In this document: in pieces, positions 8,965 to 15,974 of the stretch
How positions within the stretch are numbered: position 1 is the first letter of the stretch
Layout: each line of letters opens with the position of its first letter
From: Bacteroidota bacterium
Lineage (GTDB): Bacteria > Bacteroidota > Ignavibacteria > UBA10030 > SZUA-254
Assembly: GCA_036522515.1 (NCBI GenBank)
Contig: DATDFQ010000043.1
Span: forward strand, 310,001-374,000
DNA: 64,000 nucleotides
Reading direction: 5' to 3'
The notes under the pieces: generated by a model
Told to the model about the DNA's origin: nothing
What the model saw: the letters and a program-made list of their open reading frames with translations, nothing else
The model's database searches: none
Translations under genes and position numbers: made by a program

Positions 8965-10107
8965 TCACTCCTTCGATTGAAAGTACCGCTGCACGGCCTG
9001 GACGCCGCATCCCGGCTCAAATTTCCACCCGCAATCGCCGAGCGCGCGCTCCACCGCGGCGACGACCGCAACGATATCGAGCTCGTCATAATACCCGAGA
9101 TGGGAGATCCGGAGTATTTTGCCGCTGTACCGGTCCTGTCCTCCCGCGACGGTGACGCCATATGTCGACTTCAACGCCTTGTTGAACGCTTTCCACCCGA
9201 TCTCCTCCGGCACCCAGACGGCGGTGACCGCGAACGAGGGGTGGGGCGAGAACAACTTCATGCCGAGCGCCTGCAAGCCCGCCCTCGCGGCGTGAGCCAT
9301 GCGTCTGTGGCGTCTCCAGACCGCTTCAATTCCCTCTTCCCGGATCATCGTGAGCGCGGTGTCGACTCCGATGATCAGGGAGGCGGCCGGGGTCCATGGA
9401 GTATCGTCGCTTGCGTATGACTCGAGGGCTTTGCGGAGGTCCAGATAAAATTTCGGGAGGGTCGACCTCTTCGCCGCCGCGATCGCGCGCTCGCTCAGGG
9501 CGACGAACGTGAGTCCGGGCGGTATCATCAACCCTTTCTGCGAGCCCGTGACGCACGCGTCGATTCCCCACCGGTCGAACCGGAACTCGTGCGCGCCGAT
9601 GGCGGTAATGCCGTCGACGCAAACGAGCGCGCCGGAATTCTCCCGGGCAACACGGGAAATCGCCTGCACGTCGGTTGCCGTCCCGGTGGACGTTTCGCTG
9701 TGTGTCAGGTAGACCGCTTTCGCGTCCGGATGCTCCTTGAGGAGGCGGAGAACCTGGTCCGGGGAGGGCGCCTCTCCCCACTCGAGTTTGAGCTCGACGA
9801 CTTCCAACCCGAACGCCCTCGGCATCTCCACCCAGCGCTCGCCGAATTTCCCCGCGTTGACGGAGATGATTTTCTCTCCGGCGGAGAAGAGGCCCACAAA
9901 CGTCGCTTCCATTCCCCCTGTCCCCGAGCAGGCGAGCGTCAGAACCGGCTGCGAGGTCTGGAAGACATACTTCAGATTTTCGTTCACCCTCGCGAAGATC
10001 TCACCGAACTCGGGGCTCCGGTGATGGATGATGGGCTCCGCCATCCTCATCATCACACGCTCGGGAACGGGAGTCGGACCGGGGGTGAAAAGCCGCGGTT
10101 TAAACAT
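8965..10107 (-). CDS. Class V aminotransferase, serine-pyruvate/alanine-glyoxylate type
   Basis: This 380-residue PLP enzyme starts at ATG 10107 (MFKPRLFTPGPTPVPERV) with GAGAGG just upstream; the TFTPGPTPVP opening is typical of the serine-pyruvate/alanine-glyoxylate aminotransferase family. GSQKGLMIPPGL contains the PLP-binding lysine and DGITAIGAHEFRFDRWGID the PLP-contacting aspartate. Because it is translationally coupled to serA and no serC is visible, it probably provides the transamination step of the phosphorylated serine route, or links serine with glyoxylate; the exact substrate is inference. It follows the amidohydrolase by 51 nt on the same strand and shares its promoter. Confidence 0.88.
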   Translation of the reverse strand: MFKPRLFTPGPTPVPERVMMRMAEPIIHHRSPEFGEIFARVNENLKYVFQTSQPVLTLACSGTGGMEATFVGLFSAGEKIISVNAGKFGERWVEMPRAFGLEVVELKLEWGEAPSPDQVLRLLKEHPDAKAVYLTHSETSTGTATDVQAISRVARENSGALVCVDGITAIGAHEFRFDRWGIDACVTGSQKGLMIPPGLTFVALSERAIAAAKRSTLPKFYLDLRKALESYASDDTPWTPAASLIIGVDTALTMIREEGIEAVWRRHRRMAHAARAGLQALGMKLFSPHPSFAVTAVWVPEEIGWKAFNKALKSTYGVTVAGGQDRYSGKILRISHLGYYDELDIVAVVAAVERALGDCGWKFEPGCGVQAVQRYFQSKE

Positions 10108-10158
10108 AGGGCCTCTCAAAGGGTGAAAATTGCGGCCGGCTTGTTGTGCCTCTCCGCG

Positions 10159-11853
10159 TCACGGAGCCCCTCCTCCGGCGGGCTTCCGGTACGTAACACG
10201 CCCATCCACGATTGTCATCTCGACGTTCGTTGTGAGAACCTCCGGGGGAGATACCTGCATGATATTTCTTGAGAGGAGCGTGAGGTCCGCCAGTTTACCC
10301 GGCTCGATCGAGCCCTTGGCGCCCTCCTCAAATCCGGCGTAGGCGCCCCAGGCGGTAAAGCACCTGATCGCCTCCTCCCGGGTCATCCGCTGGTCCCGAT
10401 ACCACCCATCCTGCGGGTAGCCGCTCCGGTCGGCCCTGGTGAACGCCGCATAGAAGCCCCAGAGCGGTTCCATTCCGTCGTTGGGAAAATCGGATCCACC
10501 GGGGATAATCGAACCGGTTTCGAGCAGTGATCGCCATGCGTAGGCTTCATGGATGCGGGACGGGCCCAGCCTCGCCTCGGCCCAGTACATATCGGACGTG
10601 GCATGGATCGGCTGCATGCTCGGCAGAACGCCGAGCCTCTTGAAACGGGAAATATCTTCGGGGAGGATCACCTGGGCATGTTCGATGCGGGGCCGGTAGT
10701 CGCCGGCGGGGAGCGCGTTCAGCACGTGTTCATACGCGTCGAGCACCGCATGATTGGCGCGGTCCCCGATCGCATGGACGCAGGGCTGAAATCCGTGCGC
10801 GATCGCATCGCGGACGAGGGACTCAAGCTCCGCCGCGCCGAGCATCGTCAGCCCCCTGTTTCCCGGATCGTCCGAATACTGTTCCACCAGCGCCGCTCCG
10901 CGGGAGCCGAGCGCCCCGTCCATATACAATTTCATCGACCGGATGGTCAGCATCCCGCCGCCGGCCCCGATCAGGGGCCCTTGTTCCTTCCAGAAATTCC
11001 ACGCGGGGCCGGGAGCGCTGATCGCGGCATAGATCCGGACGGGGAGCCTCTTCTCCCCGGCAAGCCGCCGGTAAATCCCGATCCGGAGAGAATCGATTCC
11101 CATATCGTGGACCTCGGTGAGGCCGCTCTTCGCGCAGGCGGCCGCGGCGGTGAGAATGTCGCGTTCGATCTCCTCCGGCGTTTCGGAAGGGACAAACCTC
11201 TCGATGAGAGCGCGGGCCTCGTCCAGGAACACTCCGGTCGGTTCGCCCGAACGGGTCCGGATAATCCTTCCCCCCGGGGGGTCCTGTGTGGACCGGCTGA
11301 CTTGCGCGAGCTCGAGCGCCCGGGTGTTCACCCAGATTGCGTGGCCGTCAATCCGGATGAGAACAACAGGATGATCCGGGGAAACGGCGTCCAGTTGCGA
11401 TGCGGAGGGAAACTCCTTGTTCTCCCACCGGTTCTGATCCCATCCGCGCCCGTGAATCCATGCACCGGGGGCAACCTCGCGCGTCCGGGCCCGGACAAGC
11501 CCCACGATCTCCTCCGGCGATGAGGTCCCGACCAGGATCACCGATTGCATCAGCTGTCCCAGCCCGCTTATGTGGGCGTGCGCGTCGATAAATCCCGGCA
11601 CGACTGTCTTTCCCTCCAGGTCGATCACCGTGTCGGAGTCGAACCGGCTCCGCAGGTCGGCGGACGTCCCGACGGCCGCGATCCTGTTCCCCCGGATGGC
11701 GACCGCCCCGGCGACCGTGTTCTGCGCGTCGAGCGTGAGGACGGTCCCGTTCACCAGCAGCATGTCCGCCTTATGCCTGGTGGAGCTTATGACGGTGAGA
11801 AACATGGCTGTGGCGAAGAGGGCGAGGATCGCTCCCGCCGTTTTCCGATTCAT
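10159..11853 (-). CDS. Amidohydrolase family 3 protein (YtcJ-like), membrane-anchored or exported
   Basis: The protein has 564 residues from ATG 11853 (MNRKTAGAILALFATAMFL, an N-terminal hydrophobic segment). The frame is open further upstream, but that part crosses the promoter at 11904-11932 and a dispersed repeat, so it is not coding. Metal-site motifs of the family are present: VVPGFIDAHAHISG near the N-terminus, HAIGDRANHAVLDAYE, PRIEHAQVI, and GGSDFPNDGMEPLWG. YtcJ-type enzymes hydrolyse amide or formamide bonds with bound Zn; the natural substrate is usually unknown. It heads a likely operon with the aminotransferase and serA. Ribosome site is weak. Confidence 0.85.
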   Translation of the reverse strand: MNRKTAGAILALFATAMFLTVISSTRHKADMLLVNGTVLTLDAQNTVAGAVAIRGNRIAAVGTSADLRSRFDSDTVIDLEGKTVVPGFIDAHAHISGLGQLMQSVILVGTSSPEEIVGLVRARTREVAPGAWIHGRGWDQNRWENKEFPSASQLDAVSPDHPVVLIRIDGHAIWVNTRALELAQVSRSTQDPPGGRIIRTRSGEPTGVFLDEARALIERFVPSETPEEIERDILTAAAACAKSGLTEVHDMGIDSLRIGIYRRLAGEKRLPVRIYAAISAPGPAWNFWKEQGPLIGAGGGMLTIRSMKLYMDGALGSRGAALVEQYSDDPGNRGLTMLGAAELESLVRDAIAHGFQPCVHAIGDRANHAVLDAYEHVLNALPAGDYRPRIEHAQVILPEDISRFKRLGVLPSMQPIHATSDMYWAEARLGPSRIHEAYAWRSLLETGSIIPGGSDFPNDGMEPLWGFYAAFTRADRSGYPQDGWYRDQRMTREEAIRCFTAWGAYAGFEEGAKGSIEPGKLADLTLLSRNIMQVSPPEVLTTNVEMTIVDGRVTYRKPAGGGAP

Positions 11854-11903
11854 CCGGGTCCGATTGTCCGATGTGATCGCATGGAGGCATTCAAGTGCGG
11901 GTG

Positions 11904-11932
11904 AATATAGAAATTTCCGGCACGATTTCCAA
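11904..11932 (-). promoter_or_regulatory. Promoter of the amidohydrolase-aminotransferase-serA operon
   Basis: Minus strand: TTGGAA (11932-11927), 17 nt, TATATT (11909-11904), again with TTTC/TTTGC-like sequence before the -10. Transcription would start near 11897, leaving a leader of about 45 nt before ATG 11853 and supporting that start. Confidence 0.72.
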
Positions 11933-11973
11933 TGAAGGCGCCCGGGGGCTCGTGTCTCACATGTACCCAATGT

Positions 11974-12050
11974 GTCATCCTGAGGGAGCAAAGCGACCGA
12001 AGGATCTCGTCTTTCCGACCTGCGAGATCCTTCGCTTCGCTCAGGATGAC
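11974..12050. repeat. Dispersed palindromic repeat (GTCATCCTGAG family)
   Basis: The outer arms GTCATCCTGAG (11974-11984) and CTCAGGATGAC (12040-12050) are perfect inverse complements. Inside, CGAAGGATCTCG and CGAGATCCTTCG pair as well, so the whole unit can fold into a long hairpin. This sequence (translated as HPERSEGS...) is known as a widespread intergenic repeat in many bacterial genomes. It sits between the divergent promoters of the amidohydrolase and mazG. Confidence 0.82.
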
Positions 12051-12064
12051 AAAATAACGCGCCG

Positions 12065-12093
12065 TTGCATCTGATTCCGGATTTATCTACGTT
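12065..12093 (+). promoter_or_regulatory. Candidate promoter of mazG
   Basis: TTGCAT (12065-12070), 17 nt, TACGTT (12088-12093), followed after about 30 nt by the mazG ATG at 12123 with AGAGG 9 nt upstream of it. The match is weaker than others in the window. Confidence 0.5.
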
Positions 12094-12122
12094 TTTAAAC
12101 CACAACTCAGAGGTTCTCCCCG

Positions 12123-12917
12123 ATGGTGAATGATGCGTTTCTCAAACTTGTCGAAATTACAAAACGGCTGCGCGCGGAATGCCCGTGGGACCGGGAGCAG
12201 ACGCACGAGTCGATCCGGATGAGCCTGATCGAGGAGGCCTACGAGGTCGTCGAAGCAATCGACGGCAGGGCCCACGACGACCTGAGAAAGGAATTGGGCG
12301 ATTTGTTGCTCCATGTCCTCTTCCACTCGAACATCGCGGAGGAGCGGCACGAATTCACGCTCGAAGAGGTGATCACGGGCCTCACGGAGAAGCTGATCTT
12401 CCGGCACCCGCACGTGTTCGGAGACGTGAAAGTGGGGAATGCGCACGAAGTCAAGCAGAATTGGGAGAAGTTGAAGATGCAGGAAGGAAGGACCTCCCTC
12501 ATGGACGGGGTCCCGAAGGAGTTGCCCGCGCTCCTGCGGGCGCACCGGCTGCAGGACAAGGCATCCAAGGCCGGTTTCGACTGGGAGAAGCGCGAAGACG
12601 TCTGGAAGAAAGTCGAGGAGGAGCTGGGCGAACTGCACCGGGAAGTCGGGGATCAGGCCGGGCCGGAAGCGGGGCACACATCAGGCGAAGCGAACCGGGA
12701 GCGTATGGAGATGGAGTTCGGCGATCTCCTCTTCGCTCTCGTCAATTATGCGCGCTTCCTTCACGTCAACCCGGAGATTGCCCTCAGAGGGACGATCGAG
12801 AAATTTATCGCGCGCTTTCAGTACATCGAACGGCGATTGAAGGAAACGGGAAAGGACGTGCACTCCTCCACCCTCGGGGAGATGGATGCGTTGTGGAGGG
12901 AAGCGAAACAGGTCTGA
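12123..12917 (+). CDS. mazG: Nucleoside triphosphate pyrophosphohydrolase
   Basis: MazG hydrolyses (d)NTPs to the monophosphate and pyrophosphate, a house-cleaning role. This 264-residue protein has the full two-domain form. The N-terminal domain (about 10-120) shows CPWDREQTHESI, LIEEAYEVVEAI (the EExxE metal-binding helix) and ELGDLLLHVLFHSNIAEE. The second domain (about 145-250) shows GFDWEKREDVWKKVEEELGE and MEFGDLLFALVNYARFLHVNPE (ExxD metal site). Converges with phoH, whose stop lies 10 nt away. Confidence 0.95.
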   Translation: MVNDAFLKLVEITKRLRAECPWDREQTHESIRMSLIEEAYEVVEAIDGRAHDDLRKELGDLLLHVLFHSNIAEERHEFTLEEVITGLTEKLIFRHPHVFGDVKVGNAHEVKQNWEKLKMQEGRTSLMDGVPKELPALLRAHRLQDKASKAGFDWEKREDVWKKVEEELGELHREVGDQAGPEAGHTSGEANRERMEMEFGDLLFALVNYARFLHVNPEIALRGTIEKFIARFQYIERRLKETGKDVHSSTLGEMDALWREAKQV

Positions 12918-12927
12918 CGCGAGGAGG

Positions 12928-13950
12928 TCATTTTTTCCTGCGGGCGGGCCGCTCCGCTTCCTCCACCCCGATTCCCCCGCCGGCATGAAATGTGTCGTAG
13001 GCGTCGATGATATCCTTGACGAGCCGGTGCCGGACGACGTCGTTCCTGTCGAAATAACAGAACTGCACCCCCTCGATCTCGCGGAGAATTTCCTGAATCT
13101 GGACGAGTCCGGAAACCGTTTTCGACGGCAGGTCGATTTGCGTGATGTCGCCGTTGATGATGGCTTTTGAGTTCGGGCCGATCCGGGTGAGAAACATCTT
13201 CATCTGCATGCTCGAGGCGTTTTGGGCCTCGTCGAGGATGACGTAGGCGTTGTTCAGGGTCCGGCCCCGCATATACGCGAGCGGAACCACCTCGATCACC
13301 CTCCGTTCGATGTACGTCTTGAGCTTCTCGGGGGGGATCATGTCGTCCAGCGCATCGTAGAGGGGCCTCAGGTAGGGATCGACCTTCTCCCGGAGGTCTC
13401 CGGGAAGAAATCCGAGGCTCTCACCGGCTTCGACGGCGGGACGCGCGAGAATGATTTTCATCACCTCACGGTTCCTGAGGCCGGCCACCGCCATCGCGAC
13501 GGCCAGGTAGGTCTTTCCGGTCCCGGCCGGTCCGATCGCGAAGACGATATCGTTCTTCTTGATCTGGTGGATGTACTCTTTCTGGCCGGGCGTCTTTGCC
13601 CGGATGATCCCGTTCCTCGTAAACAGGACGACGGCCTCGAGCTCATCGGTCCCCATCCTGCTCGTCACGTTTGTCGGGAGAGCCGGATCGCCGTTGACCG
13701 CGACAAGATCGATGATGGTCTCGACGTCGTTCGTGGTGATCGCGCCGCTCTTGCCCAGGACGTAGATCAGTTCCTTGAAGATTTTCTCGAGCTGGTCGAC
13801 CTCCTTGGCTTCCCCCCGGAACGTGATCTGATCGCCCCGGACGGTGATGCTCGCGTCGAAGCGGTCCTCGACGACCTGTAGATTTGCGTCGTTCAGGCCG
13901 AGAAGCCTGAGCATGTCGACGCCCTGCGCCTTGATCTTCCGTTCAGCCAA
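12928..13950 (-). CDS. phoH: PhoH-family ATPase
   Basis: PhoH-like proteins are cytoplasmic P-loop ATPases tied to RNA metabolism; the precise job is not settled. Motifs: Walker A GPAGTGKTYLAVAMAVAG, RPAVEAGESLGFLPGDLREK, Walker B YVILDEAQNAS, and a C-terminal GVQFCYFDRNDVVRH typical of PhoH, after an N-terminal KH-like segment. The frame is open to a GTG at 13995, but that codon abuts a terminator-like hairpin (13996-14043). TTG at 13950, giving MAERKIKAQGVDMLRLLGLND, fits the usual family N-terminus better and is used here, with GAGAGG about 12 nt upstream. Confidence 0.9.
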   Translation of the reverse strand: MAERKIKAQGVDMLRLLGLNDANLQVVEDRFDASITVRGDQITFRGEAKEVDQLEKIFKELIYVLGKSGAITTNDVETIIDLVAVNGDPALPTNVTSRMGTDELEAVVLFTRNGIIRAKTPGQKEYIHQIKKNDIVFAIGPAGTGKTYLAVAMAVAGLRNREVMKIILARPAVEAGESLGFLPGDLREKVDPYLRPLYDALDDMIPPEKLKTYIERRVIEVVPLAYMRGRTLNNAYVILDEAQNASSMQMKMFLTRIGPNSKAIINGDITQIDLPSKTVSGLVQIQEILREIEGVQFCYFDRNDVVRHRLVKDIIDAYDTFHAGGGIGVEEAERPARRKK

Positions 13951-13995
13951 TGAAGCCGGATTCCTCTCCGGTATGCCGGAATCGTTTATAAGCAC

Positions 13996-14043
13996 AAGAA
14001 GCCCCGTTCATCCGCCGGTTTACCGGGGCGAGTGGGGCTTCTT
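13996..14043 (-). terminator. Terminator-like hairpin between the LysM gene and phoH
   Basis: The arms AAGAAGCCCC (13996-14005) and GGGGCTTCTT (14034-14043) pair perfectly, with a second CCGG/CCGG pairing inside the loop. It lies 64 nt after the stop of the LysM gene in the direction of transcription. The T-tract is poor, so partial read-through into phoH is possible. Confidence 0.6.
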
Positions 14044-14107
14044 GATATGTGGTGCCGCGTGTTACCAACAGGGTAGACCCAAAGAGCGTCTCCTTCGCGA
14101 CAAACGG

Positions 14108-14857
14108 TTACTGCGAGGCCGGTGCCGCAGCTTTCTTGCGATAGTAGCGGCTCGCGGCCGATTTTTCCTCGCGTGATAATTCCTTGCCGGCCGGAATCTT
14201 GAGAACCCACCGGGGCTTGATGATGTCCGGATCCTTGATCATGTCCCGGTTGCCCTGCCAGATCTTGGGCCACATCCACGCGTTGTCGTAGATATCTTTT
14301 TTCCGTGCGATGTTCCAGAGGCAATCCCGGTCCCTGGCCCACGTGCCGACGGTATACGTTTTCTCCTTCGACAAACTCTGCATGAGCGCAGTCACCTTGT
14401 CCTGGAGCGAGTGGACGCGTTCCCCGTACCGGGGAATCAGGGCGATCTTGCTGGCGGCCATTTCCTTCAACCGGTCGTTCATCCGTCCGATCTCATCCTT
14501 GTAGCCGAGAAGTTCGGCATCGGTCATGCGCTGGAGATCGCCGACCCGCTTTTCCATGTCGGAGAGTTCCTTGTCGTACGCTTCGACGTCGGCCCTTGTC
14601 ACTCCGAGCATCGCGTAGAGCGCATCTTCGCACGCCTTCACATCCGCGTCAAGCTTTGCGGACTGCGCCTGGAGAAGGGCTTTCTGGCTGTCGAGCGCGG
14701 CGCTCTGGGCCTTCAGGTCTGTGATCCGCTGGGTGGCGGTACTCATCTGAGATTGCCATTCGTCCTTGGTCATCTTCTGCTCCTGCCCGATGGCGGGGGA
14801 AGCGGCGACCAGGAAGAAGAGCGAAACGAGAAGATACATCAGGAGGGTCGTCTTCAT
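14108..14857 (-). CDS. Exported coiled-coil protein with LysM-like C-terminal domain
   Basis: This 249-residue protein begins with a signal peptide (MKTTLLMYLLVSLFFLVAASPAIGQ). Residues about 30-170 are a long, heptad-rich helical region (QSQMSTATQRITDLKAQSAALDS..., DMEKRVGDLQRMTDAELLGYKDEIGRMNDRLKEMA). The C-terminal part, YTVGTWARDRDCLWNIARKKDIYDNAWMWPKIWQGNRDMIKDPDII...LKIPAGKEL, matches LysM domains that bind peptidoglycan. Its ATG overlaps the stop of the preceding small lipoprotein gene (ATGA), so the two are translationally coupled. An envelope spacer or cell-wall-tethering role with the lipoprotein is inference. Confidence 0.85.
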   Translation of the reverse strand: MKTTLLMYLLVSLFFLVAASPAIGQEQKMTKDEWQSQMSTATQRITDLKAQSAALDSQKALLQAQSAKLDADVKACEDALYAMLGVTRADVEAYDKELSDMEKRVGDLQRMTDAELLGYKDEIGRMNDRLKEMAASKIALIPRYGERVHSLQDKVTALMQSLSKEKTYTVGTWARDRDCLWNIARKKDIYDNAWMWPKIWQGNRDMIKDPDIIKPRWVLKIPAGKELSREEKSAASRYYRKKAAAPASQ

Positions 14858-15117
14858 TTTCCACCCAACGCTTTCTTCACGGCCTCTTGGTCCGATTGAC
14901 ACTGCTGGAGGGCCGCGTTCTTGTCAGCAATTTTCTTCTGCAGGTCTCCAATTTCACCTTTCTTCGCGTCCACGGCAATCCGGAGCTGCTCGGCTTGCTT
15001 CTGCAACTCGCTCAATTGCCTCAGCTCCTCCTCAGAGGGCGAACTGGAACAGCTCGTAAGCGCTAAACCCCCGCAGAACAAGGCGGCAATGAGCAGAGGT
15101 TTTAGAATCTTCACCAT
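14854..15117 (-). CDS. Small coiled-coil lipoprotein
   Basis: This 87-residue protein starts at ATG 15117 with GGAG 8-10 nt upstream. Its lipoprotein signal is MVKILKPLLIAALFCGGLALTSC followed by SSSPSEEEL. The mature part is a single predicted coiled coil (ELRQLSELQKQAEQLRIAVDAKK, GEIGDLQKKIADKNAALQ). Size and build recall Lpp-type or other small helical envelope lipoproteins, but no specific family was recognised. Coupled by ATGA overlap to the LysM protein; both are driven by the promoter at 15174-15202. Confidence 0.85.
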   Translation of the reverse strand: MVKILKPLLIAALFCGGLALTSCSSSPSEEELRQLSELQKQAEQLRIAVDAKKGEIGDLQKKIADKNAALQQCQSDQEAVKKALGGK

Positions 15118-15173
15118 GGAAGGTCTCCTCAATTGTTTGCGAACAGATCCAATTCAAACCATAGTTACTGACG

Positions 15174-15202
15174 AACATAGCAAATAAAACCGATTTTGTC
15201 AA
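15174..15202 (-). promoter_or_regulatory. Promoter of the lipoprotein-LysM pair
   Basis: Minus strand: TTGACA (15202-15197), 17 nt, TATGTT (15179-15174), with TTTGC directly before the -10 as at 7253-7281. The leader is about 50 nt. Confidence 0.82.
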
Positions 15203-15239
15203 GTCAAATTTCAGCGGTTTTCCCCTCTCCGGGGGGAAC

Positions 15240-15953
15240 CTACAACAGTCCGCGCTCGGCAAAACTCGAGTAGGAATGGAGGGCGAGGATGATGTGGTCG
15301 TGCACCGGAATCCCCATAATCTTCCCGGCTTCGCAGAGTTGCCTGGTGACCTGGATATCCTCGGAACTCGGCTCGGGATTGCCGCTCGGGTGATTGTGCA
15401 GGAGGATGATGCTCGCCGCCGGTTCCAGGATCGCCCGCCTGAAAACCTCCCGGGGATGCACCAGCGATCCGTTGAGGATTCCCACGGAGATCGTTTCGTC
15501 CGCGAGAAGGTGATTTGCGCTGTCGAGGAGCAAAACCTTGAACACCTCCTGCTGGAGGTCCCGAAGAAGCGGCTGATAGTGCTGAACGACGTCCTCGGGA
15601 GAGCAAATCGGGGCGCGCTGCGGGTCTCTCCTGGAGGAGGCACGCCTGCCGAGCTCGAACGCCGCGACGAGGGCGATCGATTTCGCGTTCCCCACCCCCT
15701 TCAACCTGCGCAAGTCGCGGAAGGACCTCGAAGTCATCCGCTCCAGGGAACGGAATTCCCGGAGAAGGCTCTTGGCGACGTCGACCGCGGTCGCCTTCCC
15801 GACCCCTGTCTGTAGAAGAATTGCCAGGAGCTCCGCGTCGGAGAGAGAGCCCGCCCCGTGCAGCATCAGCTTTTCGCGCGGCCGCTCTTCCACCGGCCAA
15901 TCCGTGATCCTGGAATGGCCGAACGGAGGTTCCCCCACTTTCTGATTTGACAT
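15240..15953 (-). CDS. radC: RadC-family JAB/MPN-domain protein
   Basis: A full-length 237-residue RadC-type protein with a strong ribosome site (GGGGGAGG) before the ATG. The N-terminal part has a helix-hairpin-helix-like region (LKGVGNAKSIALVAAFELGRR); the C-terminal JAB1/MPN metalloprotease-like fold has the conserved LLHNHPSGNPEPSSED (JAMM-type His-x-His...Asp). RadC was once thought to act in DNA repair, but its biochemical role is unknown. It lies 21 nt after the LpoA-like gene in the ABC transporter operon, an unusual place for it. Confidence 0.93.
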   Translation of the reverse strand: MSNQKVGEPPFGHSRITDWPVEERPREKLMLHGAGSLSDAELLAILLQTGVGKATAVDVAKSLLREFRSLERMTSRSFRDLRRLKGVGNAKSIALVAAFELGRRASSRRDPQRAPICSPEDVVQHYQPLLRDLQQEVFKVLLLDSANHLLADETISVGILNGSLVHPREVFRRAILEPAASIILLHNHPSGNPEPSSEDIQVTRQLCEAGKIMGIPVHDHIILALHSYSSFAERGLL

Positions 15954-15974
15954 GTCCGCCTCCCCCGATGTGCG

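Noticed and set aside
11854-12105. N-terminal extension of the amidohydrolase
   Set aside because: It crosses the promoter at 11904-11932 and a known type of dispersed repeat; the signal-like MNRKTAG start at 11853 is preferred.
15211-15239. Terminator after radC (TTCCCC/GGGGAA stem)
   Set aside because: The stem is short and no T-tract follows.
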